This document shows positions 18,132 through 26,046 of a DNA stretch of 64,000 nt, in pieces. Below the pieces are notes generated by a model. It did no database searches. It was not told the origin of the DNA and saw nothing but the letters and a program-made list of their open reading frames with translations. A program made the translations under genes and the position numbers. This stretch comes from Gracilibacillus alcaliphilus (GTDB lineage Bacteria; Bacillota; Bacilli; Bacillales; Amphibacillaceae). Positions within the stretch are counted from its first letter, which is position 1; each line of letters begins with the position of its first letter. The stretch is from the NCBI RefSeq assembly GCF_016909015.1, contig NZ_JAFBFA010000010.1, positions 1-64,000 on the forward strand, given 5' to 3'.

Positions 18132-18195
18132 CTTAAAATCCTCCTTTGTTCAACGGTTTAGTTTTATGGCGTTTAGTCGAAAAAAACTTTGTTAA

Positions 18196-18537
18196 TCAAG
18201 GCATATCTGCTGGCTGTTCAGCCCTCGTACCTTGATGGAAAAGTAATTTCCATTGATTCTGATGTAATACCCAAAGAGAACTTCTGTTGGACAGGTTGTT
18301 GGTACTAGTGTTTTCTAATTGATAAGTACATAATTTAGAATCGGCCGATAACCGATGCACCTGATAATTTCTGATGGAAAAGTTATCAGGAGATAGTTCT
18401 GTCTGTTCGAGATCTTGCCTAGTAATAATTGTACCAGATTGTCCAAATTCATAAAAATCTGGATGCAGTATTTCTAAAACTTTTTCTTTGTCTCTTCGAT
18501 TTCCGGCATCTAAATGTATCTTTTCATATTCAATCAT
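18196..18537 (-). CDS. DUF4440 / SnoaL-like (NTF2 fold) protein
   Basis: A 113-residue alpha+beta protein. The pattern LEILHPDFYEFGQSG then SSLWVLHQNQWKLLFHQGT is typical of DUF4440 proteins with an NTF2-like fold. The start has GGGAGG before it. Its role is not known; members range from binding domains to small hydrolases or isomerases. Confidence 0.75.
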   Translation of the reverse strand: MIEYEKIHLDAGNRRDKEKVLEILHPDFYEFGQSGTIITRQDLEQTELSPDNFSIRNYQVHRLSADSKLCTYQLENTSTNNLSNRSSLWVLHQNQWKLLFHQGTRAEQPADMP

Positions 18538-18884
18538 GAAACTCCTCCCATAATTTTTGTGAATTCATTAACTTTTTTGATTTTTACAGCCAAACGTATC
18601 TATATCTCTATTCTACATTATCTAGGTATTCATTCACATGCAACTCCTATAAGCTGAAAATAAAGTTGCGAAGTTTAATCTCTTTAGATATGATAATCTA
18701 AAAGGACGTTTTTCTAGAGAAAGTATATTATGCAATCAGACCAATTATTAGAGAAGAGAACATACAGAATAACCAAACTTTTTAGGATAGAATGATTTAA
18801 TTGCTTATAGTAAGAAGCGTGTCTCCTTGTACTTTTCGCTAAAGTATCGTGTAGTTTTAATCATAAAAGAATGGATGTTTGATT
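18538..18884. other. Divergent intergenic region, AT-rich
   Basis: It holds the promoters of the DUF4440 gene and of the second two-component operon, but no motif stands out clearly. No gene, repeat or strong hairpin is seen. Confidence 0.35.
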
Positions 18885-19580
18885 ATGCAAAGGAAGATAT
18901 TGATTGTAGAAGATGACATGGAAATAAGTGAAGTGGTTAAAGGGCACTTAGAACAGGAAAATTTTACAGTGCTGACAGCTTTTGACGGTGAAGAGGCACT
19001 TACACTCTTTGAAAATACGCCAGTTGACCTTGTATTACTCGATTTAATGCTCCCAAGGCTGAATGGAATAGAGTTGTTAAAGAGAATGAGAGAGAGAAGC
19101 TTTGTTCCAGTACTGATTATTTCAGCCAAAGAAAGTGATGTTGATAAAACGTTAGGTCTTGGTTTAGGTGCGGATGATTATATCAGCAAACCATTTTCCA
19201 TTGTTGAATTAACGGCAAGGATTCATGCTGCTATTCGCAGGGCTACGCAGTATCTTCCTGAAGCAAGGGAATCTTCTTCACATATCATTCAATTTAAAGC
19301 ACTGACGCTTGACTTGGATACGTTTTCAGCAAAATTAAACGAGAAAAGTATCCGACTCACGTCAAAGGAATTCCATATTTTAAAGCTTTTTATGCAGAAT
19401 CATAGCAGAGTTTTTACGAAAGAGCAAATATATCAATTAATATGGGAAGAGGATTACTTTGATAATGAGAATGCCATTAATGTTCATATTCGAAGGTTGC
19501 GAGAAAAGATTGAAAAAGATCCATCAAATCCGCAATATATACGGACAATTTGGGGGATTGGCTATAAATTAGGGGAGTAA
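18885..19580 (+). CDS. OmpR family response regulator (YcbL-like)
   Basis: A 231-residue regulator: receiver with acceptor Asp in LVLLDLMLPRLNG and Lys in YISKPF, and winged-helix domain ending RTIWGIGYKLG. It is the first gene of an order response regulator, kinase, ABC ATPase, permease that matches ycbL-ycbM-ycbN-ycbO of B. subtilis in order and protein sizes. The ribosome binding site is weak; the ATG at 18885 or TTG at 18879 could be used. Confidence 0.9.
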   Translation: MQRKILIVEDDMEISEVVKGHLEQENFTVLTAFDGEEALTLFENTPVDLVLLDLMLPRLNGIELLKRMRERSFVPVLIISAKESDVDKTLGLGLGADDYISKPFSIVELTARIHAAIRRATQYLPEARESSSHIIQFKALTLDLDTFSAKLNEKSIRLTSKEFHILKLFMQNHSRVFTKEQIYQLIWEEDYFDNENAINVHIRRLREKIEKDPSNPQYIRTIWGIGYKLGE

Positions 19581-19583
19581 GGT

Positions 19584-20519
19584 ATGAGTTTTTTTCTAAT
19601 AGTAATAATTATTTTTTTGCTACTCGTCATCGGATGGAAATATATGTCCATGCAAAAATTAAAACGTGAACTCAACGAGATGCATGATAAATTATCTAAT
19701 ATTATCGAACAGGAATCAGCTAATAAAGTGTTAATGCAAACGAATCGGCCATCTATTCAGCAAATGCTTATTCAAGTGAATCGTCTTTTAAGTCATAACC
19801 AAAAGGTGGTTGCTGATAACGTCAGAACAAAAGCAAGTATGAAAAAAATGCTCTCCAATATGTCGCATGATTTAAAAACACCACTAACCGTTATTCTTGT
19901 GTACATAGAGAAGTTAAACAAGGATAAGACAATTTCGGAAGAAGAGCGATATGAGATAATGACGCGCCTTCATGAAAAAATACTAAATGTCATCGGATTG
20001 ATGAACAAATTTTTTGACCTTGCTAAGCTAGAGTCAGGTGACGATGATTTTCCAATCAGTCGATTATCAGTCAACGAAATTTGCCGGAAGAATGTATTGG
20101 AGTTTTATCACTTGTTACAAGAAAAAGGTCTCCGTGTAGAGGTAGACATTCCAGAACAGGATTATTTTATTCTAGGTAATGAGAACTCGTTGAATCGTAT
20201 TTTGAGCAATTTAATTTCAAATGCGATTCATTATGGAAGTGACGGTGGTGTAATTGGCTTAACGATTCGAGAAGTAGGTGAGAATATTGCTATTGATATT
20301 TGGGATGAAGGTAAAGGGATTGCAGAACCACATCAAGATCGTGTATTCGAAAGATTGTATACGATGGATGATGCAAGAAATCCAGAATTTCAAGGGAGCG
20401 GCCTTGGCTTAAGTATTACTAAACGTTTAACTGAAGCAATGAATGGTAAGATTAAACTAATCAGCCAACCGTATAAAAAAACAGTGTTTACATGTATTTT
20501 TAAGAGAATAACGTATTAG
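19584..20519 (+). CDS. Sensor histidine kinase (YcbM-like)
   Basis: A 311-residue kinase with one N-terminal membrane helix and no sensor domain. H-box NMSHDLKTPLTVILVYIEKL, N-box RILSNLISNAIHYG, G1 DEGKG and G2 GSGLGLSIT are all intact, unlike the first kinase in this window, which lacks G1. GGGGAG lies before the ATG and only 3 bp separate it from the regulator gene. A terminator follows, so the exporter genes are a separate transcript. Confidence 0.92.
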   Translation: MSFFLIVIIIFLLLVIGWKYMSMQKLKRELNEMHDKLSNIIEQESANKVLMQTNRPSIQQMLIQVNRLLSHNQKVVADNVRTKASMKKMLSNMSHDLKTPLTVILVYIEKLNKDKTISEEERYEIMTRLHEKILNVIGLMNKFFDLAKLESGDDDFPISRLSVNEICRKNVLEFYHLLQEKGLRVEVDIPEQDYFILGNENSLNRILSNLISNAIHYGSDGGVIGLTIREVGENIAIDIWDEGKGIAEPHQDRVFERLYTMDDARNPEFQGSGLGLSITKRLTEAMNGKIKLISQPYKKTVFTCIFKRITY

Positions 20520-20527
20520 AGACTTCC

Positions 20528-20560
20528 AAAGAGGTGTTCATCAGGAACAGCCTCTTTTTT
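20528..20560 (+). terminator. Terminator of the second two-component operon
   Basis: AAAGAGGTGTTC (20528-20539) pairs with GAACAGCCTCTTT with one bulged base, then a run of T's. Confidence 0.85.
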
Positions 20561-20574
20561 GTAGTTAACGCAAA

Positions 20575-20591
20575 CTTAAGAAATTTGTAAG
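20575..20591 (+). promoter_or_regulatory. Predicted response-regulator site before the second exporter
   Basis: CTTAA-N5-TTGTAAG, identical in form to the site at 15334-15350. The TTAAG and GTAAG half-sites are 11 bp apart, as OmpR-type dimers require. A possible -10 (TACAAT) is at 20624-20629. Confidence 0.5.
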
Positions 20592-20656
20592 GAATGAGAA
20601 AGAAAAAAATTAATTTCAATTATTACAATAAGATATAGTTAAGGAGGGGCTAAATC

Positions 20657-21580
20657 ATGGAATATATCGTTCAAATGAATCGTTTAACGAAAAAAATTAA
20701 AGAGAAAGAACTTATATCCGATATAAGCATTCATATTAAAAAAGGTGAAATTTATGGATTACTCGGTTCAAATGGGGCAGGTAAAACAACCATTTTGAAG
20801 ATGCTTACGGGTATAACAAGACCTACTAAGGGAGAAATTTTAATTTTGAATAAGAGATTGGCGGAACAAACAAAATCCGTATTGGCAAGAGTGGGCAGTA
20901 TTATTGAATATCCGGTCTTTTTTGAACATTTAACTGCATTTGAAAACTTAAAGCTGCATTGTGAGTATTTAGGGTTTTTTGACGAACATGAGATGAAACA
21001 AGCGTTACAACTGGTAAATTTAAAAGGAATTGAAGAAAAAACTGTAAAAGATTTTTCGCTTGGAATGAAGCAGCGGCTTGGGATTGCGAGAGCGATTATC
21101 ACAAAACCTGAACTAATCGTTTTAGACGAACCGACAAATGGCCTAGATCCAATTGGGATTAAAGATATGCGTCATTTAATTGGAATGCTTAATAAGGAAT
21201 ATGGGATGACTTTTGTTATTTCAAGTCACATATTAGGAGAATTAGAGCAAATTGTTGACAGAGTTGGTGTGATTCATCATGGAAAATTATTAAATGAGAT
21301 CACTTTGGCAGATATTCGAAATGAACGTTCTGATTATATCGAGCTTGTGGTGACAGATGTTAAGCAGGCTGTTTATTTACTTGAAAACGACCTCAACCTT
21401 TCGAATATGAAGATCATTCAGGATCGTAAAATTCGCATTTATGATACGGCCTTTACTCCAAACGAAATTTCAAAAACACTTATTCTTCATGATATTGAAA
21501 TTGAAGAAATAAAGAAACATTCCAATTCATTGGAAGATTATTTTTACCAACAAATAAATGGAGGTAATGGCGATGATTAA
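20657..21580 (+). CDS. ABC transporter ATP-binding protein (YcbN-like)
   Basis: A 307-residue ATPase with Walker A (GSNGAGKTT), signature FSLGMKQRLGIARAI, Walker B (LIVLDEP) and ISSHIL switch. It is the same subfamily as the protein at 15728, including an accessory C-terminal domain and the ending SLEDYFYQ. AAGGAGG precedes the ATG. It overlaps its permease gene by 8 bp. The likely role is export of, or protection from, a membrane-active peptide. Confidence 0.93.
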   Translation: MEYIVQMNRLTKKIKEKELISDISIHIKKGEIYGLLGSNGAGKTTILKMLTGITRPTKGEILILNKRLAEQTKSVLARVGSIIEYPVFFEHLTAFENLKLHCEYLGFFDEHEMKQALQLVNLKGIEEKTVKDFSLGMKQRLGIARAIITKPELIVLDEPTNGLDPIGIKDMRHLIGMLNKEYGMTFVISSHILGELEQIVDRVGVIHHGKLLNEITLADIRNERSDYIELVVTDVKQAVYLLENDLNLSNMKIIQDRKIRIYDTAFTPNEISKTLILHDIEIEEIKKHSNSLEDYFYQQINGGNGDD

Positions 21581-22250
21581 ATTAATGCGATTAGAGTGGA
21601 AAAAGCTAAAACAAAAATCGGTGATAGGGGAAGTGATAGTCTATCCACTTATAATAATGTTTTTACCCATTTTCTTTATAGAGGTCCTTAACTATGATTT
21701 TGGTCAGAGTTATGCTGCAGTTATTGAGCTGAATTTCTTCATTCAAATGGGATTTATCTTATTTGGAGCCTCTTTAATCAACCAAGTTTTTATTGATGAA
21801 TATAAAAATAAAACGATTTCTTTATCCTTTAGTTATCCGTTCAGCCGAAAAAAACTGTTTGCAGCGAAAATACTTTTTATTGCGATGTTTGTATTTCTCC
21901 TTACTATGGCCTCTTATTTATTAACAGGCATTGTCACTTATTTTTATGATCAAGTCCATTCAATTATAAACGGTGATCCGACATTTTCAGATATCATCAC
22001 TTTTTTTAGTCAGATGATTTTTCGCTCATTGATGATTACCTTGATTAGTTTTATTCCGCTCTTTTATTTGGGAGTTTGGAAAAGAGCGACAGTTCCAACT
22101 GTAATTGTTGCTATTGTTACGATGCAATCATCATACCTCTCATCAATGTTAAACCTTAATTTTAACCTAGTTCTTGTGGTGCTGTGTCTGTTAGGAAGTC
22201 TTAGTATCTTTCTTTCTATTGTTACAGCGGAAAAAACCGGAGAGATATAA
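21573..22250 (+). CDS. ABC-2 type permease (YcbO-like)
   Basis: A 225-residue membrane protein with about six helices and an MIKLMRLEWKK entry typical of the BcrB/YcbO-like group. The ATG at 21573 has GGAGG 8 nt before it and lies inside the ATPase gene. It pairs with the preceding ATPase. Confidence 0.85.
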   Translation: MIKLMRLEWKKLKQKSVIGEVIVYPLIIMFLPIFFIEVLNYDFGQSYAAVIELNFFIQMGFILFGASLINQVFIDEYKNKTISLSFSYPFSRKKLFAAKILFIAMFVFLLTMASYLLTGIVTYFYDQVHSIINGDPTFSDIITFFSQMIFRSLMITLISFIPLFYLGVWKRATVPTVIVAIVTMQSSYLSSMLNLNFNLVLVVLCLLGSLSIFLSIVTAEKTGEI

Positions 22251-22303
22251 TTTGCTAATATTACTAAATAAGATTCAAAAATTAAATGTATGGAGGGATG
22301 ATT

Positions 22304-22669
22304 TTGGTTATTTCTTTTGTTCTGCAGTTTATACTGATTGCTATATTTGTAAGTGTTGGCATACAAAAAATATTGGGGCATGAACAACAGGTTACCATTT
22401 TTAAGCATCTAAAACTTCCTCAGTGGTTTCGGGTAGTAACCGGTTGGGTAGAGGTAGTTGGTGTTGTGGGATTGATTATTGGTTTTTGGTTACCGTGGGT
22501 TGTGGTCATCGCAGGACTATGGTTTGCAATTACTATGTTGATTGGAGTCATCGTACATATCAGAGTAAAAGATTCGTACAGTATATCCATACCAGCGTTC
22601 ATATTGTTGATCATCTCTGTTACACTGAGCATACTTAACTTTTCTGAATTACAGAATATGCTTCCGTAG
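22304..22669 (+). CDS. DoxX-like membrane protein
   Basis: A 121-residue protein with four helices. SVGIQKILGHEQ near the first helix and GWVEVVGVVGLIIGFW in the second match the DoxX/DoxD-like fold. The TTG at 22304 is preferred because GGAGGG lies 6 nt before it; the ATG at 22298 abuts that site and the ATG at 22286 lies before it. Function unknown; family members are linked to redox or thiol stress. Confidence 0.72.
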   Translation: MVISFVLQFILIAIFVSVGIQKILGHEQQVTIFKHLKLPQWFRVVTGWVEVVGVVGLIIGFWLPWVVVIAGLWFAITMLIGVIVHIRVKDSYSISIPAFILLIISVTLSILNFSELQNMLP

Positions 22670-23237
22670 ATAGTGCCAATGTCACGTACAAGTATTTGGA
22701 TTTTACAGGTAAACTGAAAAAAATATTTAGAGGCTTAAGTCAATGATACTTTAATGGAAGAGCTTAAGTGAAAGAAAATCAGTCTTTTTCAAAAATGAAT
22801 GCTTGTATTTTTCTGCGAAGATCCAAGTTTGCAAGGTGTTTTACAAAGCTGCAACGGAATCATTTTAATATTTTTCTATCACTGTTTTACAGTTCAGTTA
22901 AAGAGATCGAAAATGTTTTATTTGATCTGTGATTTAGCAATATAAAAGAAATTTTACCCTCAAACTACTGTTATAATAATTATGAATGGATACGAAATTT
23001 TGATTGTGAGGTGATTTAAAAGTTATTTAAAGACTAGAATGCCCTTTATACAGAGTCAACGTAGGATGGCAGGCAGCACGTCAGAGGGACGTTTTTATAA
23101 CATTTCGCCTCTTTTTTATTGGCGTATTCTTGCAAAAAAACAAACAGCCTGAGGGAATCAAGCAAAAATGGAAAGTAAGTAGTCAACCTTTTACTGGGGC
23201 TTAAAACTTTATTATTAGATGAAAAGAGGTTAACCAA
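22670..23237. other. Gene-free 568-bp stretch before the DNA glycosylase gene
   Basis: It is AT-rich. An extended -10 (TGTTATAAT at 22968-22977 region) suggests a promoter about 260 bp before the alkD start. A GAGGTGAT site near 23009 is followed by an immediate stop, so no protein is made from it. No repeat recognised. Confidence 0.35.
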
Positions 23238-23954
23238 ATGACAAATCATACCGCTGATGGTTTTATTCAGGAATTGAAGCAGCATCAAAATGAAGCAGAA
23301 ATAGAAAAAATGAAAAAGTTTTTTAAAGATTCGGATGAAAATACAGAATGTTTAGGTCTGAAAATGCGTACAGTCTTCCAAACTGCAAAAAAATTTATAG
23401 ATATGCCTTTGACAGAAATTGAACGGCTTCTAGAAAGTAATTATTATGAGGTGAGAATGGGAGCAGTAAGCATTATGGATTTTCAAGCTAAGGCCAAAAA
23501 ACAAACTGATGATCATAAACAAGCATTGTACGAACTGTATATACGAAGACATGACCGAATCAACAATTGGGATTTCGTCGATCGTGCTGCTCCTTCTGTT
23601 ATAGGCTCGTATTTGCTTGATAAATCGAAAGATCAGCTATATGAAATGGCGAAATCACCTAATATTTGGGAAAGAAGGACAGCTATAGTATGTACACTGA
23701 GTTTTATCAAGGCTGGTAATACAGAGGACACTTTTGCCATCGCTGAAATACTGGTAAATGATCCTGAGGAGTTGATTAACAAGGCTGTTGGAGGTTTGAT
23801 TCGTGAAGCTGGTAAAAAAGATGAGGATCAGCTGAAATCTTTCTTGAATAAACACGCTAGCACTATGCCTAGAATCACCTTAAGATATGCTATAGAAAAG
23901 TTTGATAAGACTACAAGAGACCATTATTTAAATTTTAAAAAGGTTAATGATTAA
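23238..23954 (+). CDS. DNA alkylation repair protein (AlkD-like HEAT-repeat glycosylase)
   Basis: A 238-residue all-helical protein. The central block RINNWDFVDRAAPSVIGSYL carries the Trp and Asp that in AlkD contact the alkylated nucleotide, and NIWERRTAIVCTLSFIKAG carries the matching Trp/Arg. Family members excise 3- and 7-alkylpurines without base flipping. AAGAGG precedes the ATG. It stands alone and a strong terminator lies 210 bp downstream. Confidence 0.88.
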   Translation: MTNHTADGFIQELKQHQNEAEIEKMKKFFKDSDENTECLGLKMRTVFQTAKKFIDMPLTEIERLLESNYYEVRMGAVSIMDFQAKAKKQTDDHKQALYELYIRRHDRINNWDFVDRAAPSVIGSYLLDKSKDQLYEMAKSPNIWERRTAIVCTLSFIKAGNTEDTFAIAEILVNDPEELINKAVGGLIREAGKKDEDQLKSFLNKHASTMPRITLRYAIEKFDKTTRDHYLNFKKVND

Positions 23955-24166
23955 AGGAGGGAAGATAGCAAATTATAAAACTCTAGCAGGGAAAGTAGCT
24001 AAGGGTGTTGGTAGAACTCGAGGCGCTGGCAGAGGTATCACAGCCGAACTTGGTGCTACGGGAGTAAGCAATATCGTTTACATAACTGGTTCGAATACCA
24101 ACATTAATTTTATTATTTCTAGTGTTAAACATGATCTTGTCTTTAGTGTAAAAAAAAGATACATGG

Positions 24167-24223
24167 AAAAGCGAACAAAATTTGATTGTTTTCACCTTTA
24201 TCAATTGATTTTGTTCGCTTTTT
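24167..24223 (+). terminator. Terminator downstream of the alkD-like gene
   Basis: Perfect 15-bp stem (24167-24181 with 24208-24222) with further pairing towards the loop. It ends in T's on one side and starts in A's on the other, so it can work in both directions. Confidence 0.85.
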
Positions 24224-24388
24224 CCGTTTTCGTCTATTTTTCTTGATATAGTGCTCTAGTTTCAGAATCCAAATATTAAGCAAATCCAAAATGGTTAGTA
24301 TTACTCGTTAACAGTTACGTCCTGCTCACGCTGTATGGTTAAGCCAAAAATAGGTTCCATTCTTCTTTATTATATTGCTAAAATACGT

Positions 24389-24430
24389 AAAAAAAAGCCT
24401 TGAAACATTGATATGTTTCTAAGGCTTTTT
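24389..24430 (-). terminator. Terminator of rpsD
   Basis: Stem AAAAAGCCTT..GAAACAT with ATGTTTCTAAGGCTTTTT, 4-nt loop, T-run on the minus strand, 18 bp after the rpsD stop. Confidence 0.88.
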
Positions 24431-24447
24431 CAGTTCGTTCATCTCGA

Positions 24448-25050
24448 TTAACGAGAGTAGAACTCAACAATAAGTGCTTCGTTGATCTCAGCTGGTAATT
24501 CAGAACGCTCTGGTAAGCGAACGAAAGTACCTTCTAATTTGTCACCATCAAATGATACATATTCTGGTGTGAAAGTATTAGCTTCCACTGCATCAGCGAT
24601 GATGTCTAATTTTTGTGATTTTTCACGTACACCAATTACTTGACCGGGCTTTACTTGGTAAGAAGGAATGTCAACACGACTTCCGTCTACTGTAATGTGA
24701 CCGTGATTTACTAATTGACGTGCTTGACGGCGAGTTCTAGCAAGGCCTAAACGGTAAACAAGGTTATCAAGACGAGACTCAAGAAGAATCATGAAGTTCT
24801 CACCATGGATACCTTTGATTTTGCTAGCTTTGTCAAATAAGTTACGGAATTGACGTTCCGTTACTCCGTACATGAAACGAAGTTTTTGCTTTTCTTGTAA
24901 CTGTAAACCATATTCAGATAGTTTACGACGTTGATTAGGTCCATGTTGACCTGGTGCGTAAGGGCGTTTGTCTAACTCCTTACCAGTACCTGTTAATGAG
25001 ATACCAAGACGACGAGACTTTTTCCATACAGAACCTGTATAGCGAGCCAT
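24448..25050 (-). CDS. rpsD: 30S ribosomal protein S4
   Basis: A 200-residue primary 16S rRNA-binding protein. It starts MARYTGSVWKKSRRLGISL and carries the S4 domain LESRLDNLVYRLGLARTRR around residues 90-155. No zinc-binding cysteines are present in the N-terminus, the usual C-minus form of Bacilli. GGAGAAG precedes the ATG. It is monocistronic, with its own sigma-A promoter, an autoregulatory leader and a terminator. Confidence 0.98.
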   Translation of the reverse strand: MARYTGSVWKKSRRLGISLTGTGKELDKRPYAPGQHGPNQRRKLSEYGLQLQEKQKLRFMYGVTERQFRNLFDKASKIKGIHGENFMILLESRLDNLVYRLGLARTRRQARQLVNHGHITVDGSRVDIPSYQVKPGQVIGVREKSQKLDIIADAVEANTFTPEYVSFDGDKLEGTFVRLPERSELPAEINEALIVEFYSR

Positions 25051-25232
25051 AGTGCATCTTCTCCTTTATATATGAATTTGCATAAATAAGACAGTGTGTT
25101 CCTATTCCAAGCTCCCATTTTGTTTTCATGCATCCTCGCCCTAGTAGCAGAGAGTTACACGATGCACCTTAACTATAGTGTTAAGGAACAAACTAGCAAG
25201 CCGGCGGTTCACATAGGCTACCTTTTTTACAC
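25051..25232 (-). promoter_or_regulatory. Ribosomal protein S4 autoregulatory leader RNA
   Basis: About 180 nt of untranslated leader lie between the promoter and rpsD. It contains a paired segment (TTAACACTATAGTTAA) and a GC-rich part (GAACCGCCGGCTTGCTAG). S4 of B. subtilis represses its own translation by binding such a leader; position and gene agree, but I could not verify the full pseudoknot. Confidence 0.6.
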
Positions 25233-25239
25233 AAAGTTC

Positions 25240-25268
25240 ATTATATGATGTGGAACGAGGAAAGTCAA
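25240..25268 (-). promoter_or_regulatory. Sigma-A promoter of rpsD
   Basis: On the minus strand TTGACT (25268-25263) and TATAAT (25245-25240) are 17 bp apart, near-consensus. It is placed about 190 bp before the rpsD start, in accord with a long leader. Confidence 0.85.
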
Positions 25269-25333
25269 CCAATTGCTGCAAATTCATGAAAAAACATTCC
25301 AAGCTTTTTTCAGCAAGGAATGTTTGCCTGCAC

Positions 25334-25813
25334 TTAAATAAATTTTTCTAGTGTTTTTACAAATTGCTCCAGATATTTTTGGTCGACTTCATCAAAGCGG
25401 TTTTTGCTTGGACTGTCGATGTCTAATACCCCAAAAATCTCCCCATCTTTTATAATAGGTACGACAATCTCGGATTGACTGGCAGCATCACAAGCGATAT
25501 GGCCAGGGAATTGATGTACATCTGCGACAAGTTGTGTTTGTTGCTCTGAAACGGCAGTCCCGCACACCCCTTTTCCGCTTTTAATTCGTACACAGGCCGG
25601 AAGTCCCTGAAAAGGACCCAAGACTAATTCATCATCTTTCCACAAATAGAAGCCGACCCAGTTGACATCATCCAAGAATTGATTTAATAAGGCAGAGGCA
25701 TTGGATAAATTTGCAATGATATCTGTCTCCCCATCTAGTAGTGCCGCTAATTGTTTGACTACGATTGGATAGTCCTTTTCCTTTGTTCCGTTATAATTTT
25801 CTGTTTGAAACAT
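25334..25813 (-). CDS. Free methionine-(R)-sulfoxide reductase (GAF domain)
   Basis: A 159-residue single GAF-domain enzyme (fRMsr, YtsP type) that reduces free Met-R-sulfoxide using thioredoxin. The three conserved cysteines are seen in LPACVRIK, GKGVCGTAV and HIACDAAS, with SEIVVPI and GVLDIDSP as core GAF strands. The ATG at 25813 has GGGAGTGAG before it; a farther in-frame ATG overlaps that site. Next to rpsD and ezrA as in B. subtilis. Confidence 0.92.
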   Translation of the reverse strand: MFQTENYNGTKEKDYPIVVKQLAALLDGETDIIANLSNASALLNQFLDDVNWVGFYLWKDDELVLGPFQGLPACVRIKSGKGVCGTAVSEQQTQLVADVHQFPGHIACDAASQSEIVVPIIKDGEIFGVLDIDSPSKNRFDEVDQKYLEQFVKTLEKFI

Positions 25814-26046
25814 ATTGCTCACTCCCATCCCATTTCAACTGAATTTGTCTTATCATACACCACAATGAAATGCTTGACAAATATCTAGTTTGGGACAGTC
25901 TAATACAAGTTTCGATAAAATAATCAAAAAAATAGTAAATAATTTAGCAAAAGGTCTTGAAACATGGTATCATAACTAGTAATAATATCAATGGATGTAG
26001 ATGACATATTTTTGTGTTTTTGGTTGGGTTTGAAGGAGGAGTTTCA

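Noticed and set aside
23039..23152. 37-codon frame starting ATG CCC TTT before the alkD-like gene
   Set aside because: No ribosome binding site at the right spacing and no resemblance to known small proteins.
23947..24246. Gly/Arg-rich 99-codon frame after the alkD-like gene
   Set aside because: Its second half is the terminator hairpin of alkD, and its ATG does not use the AAAGGAGG site sensibly. It may be a remnant, but there is no support for a protein.
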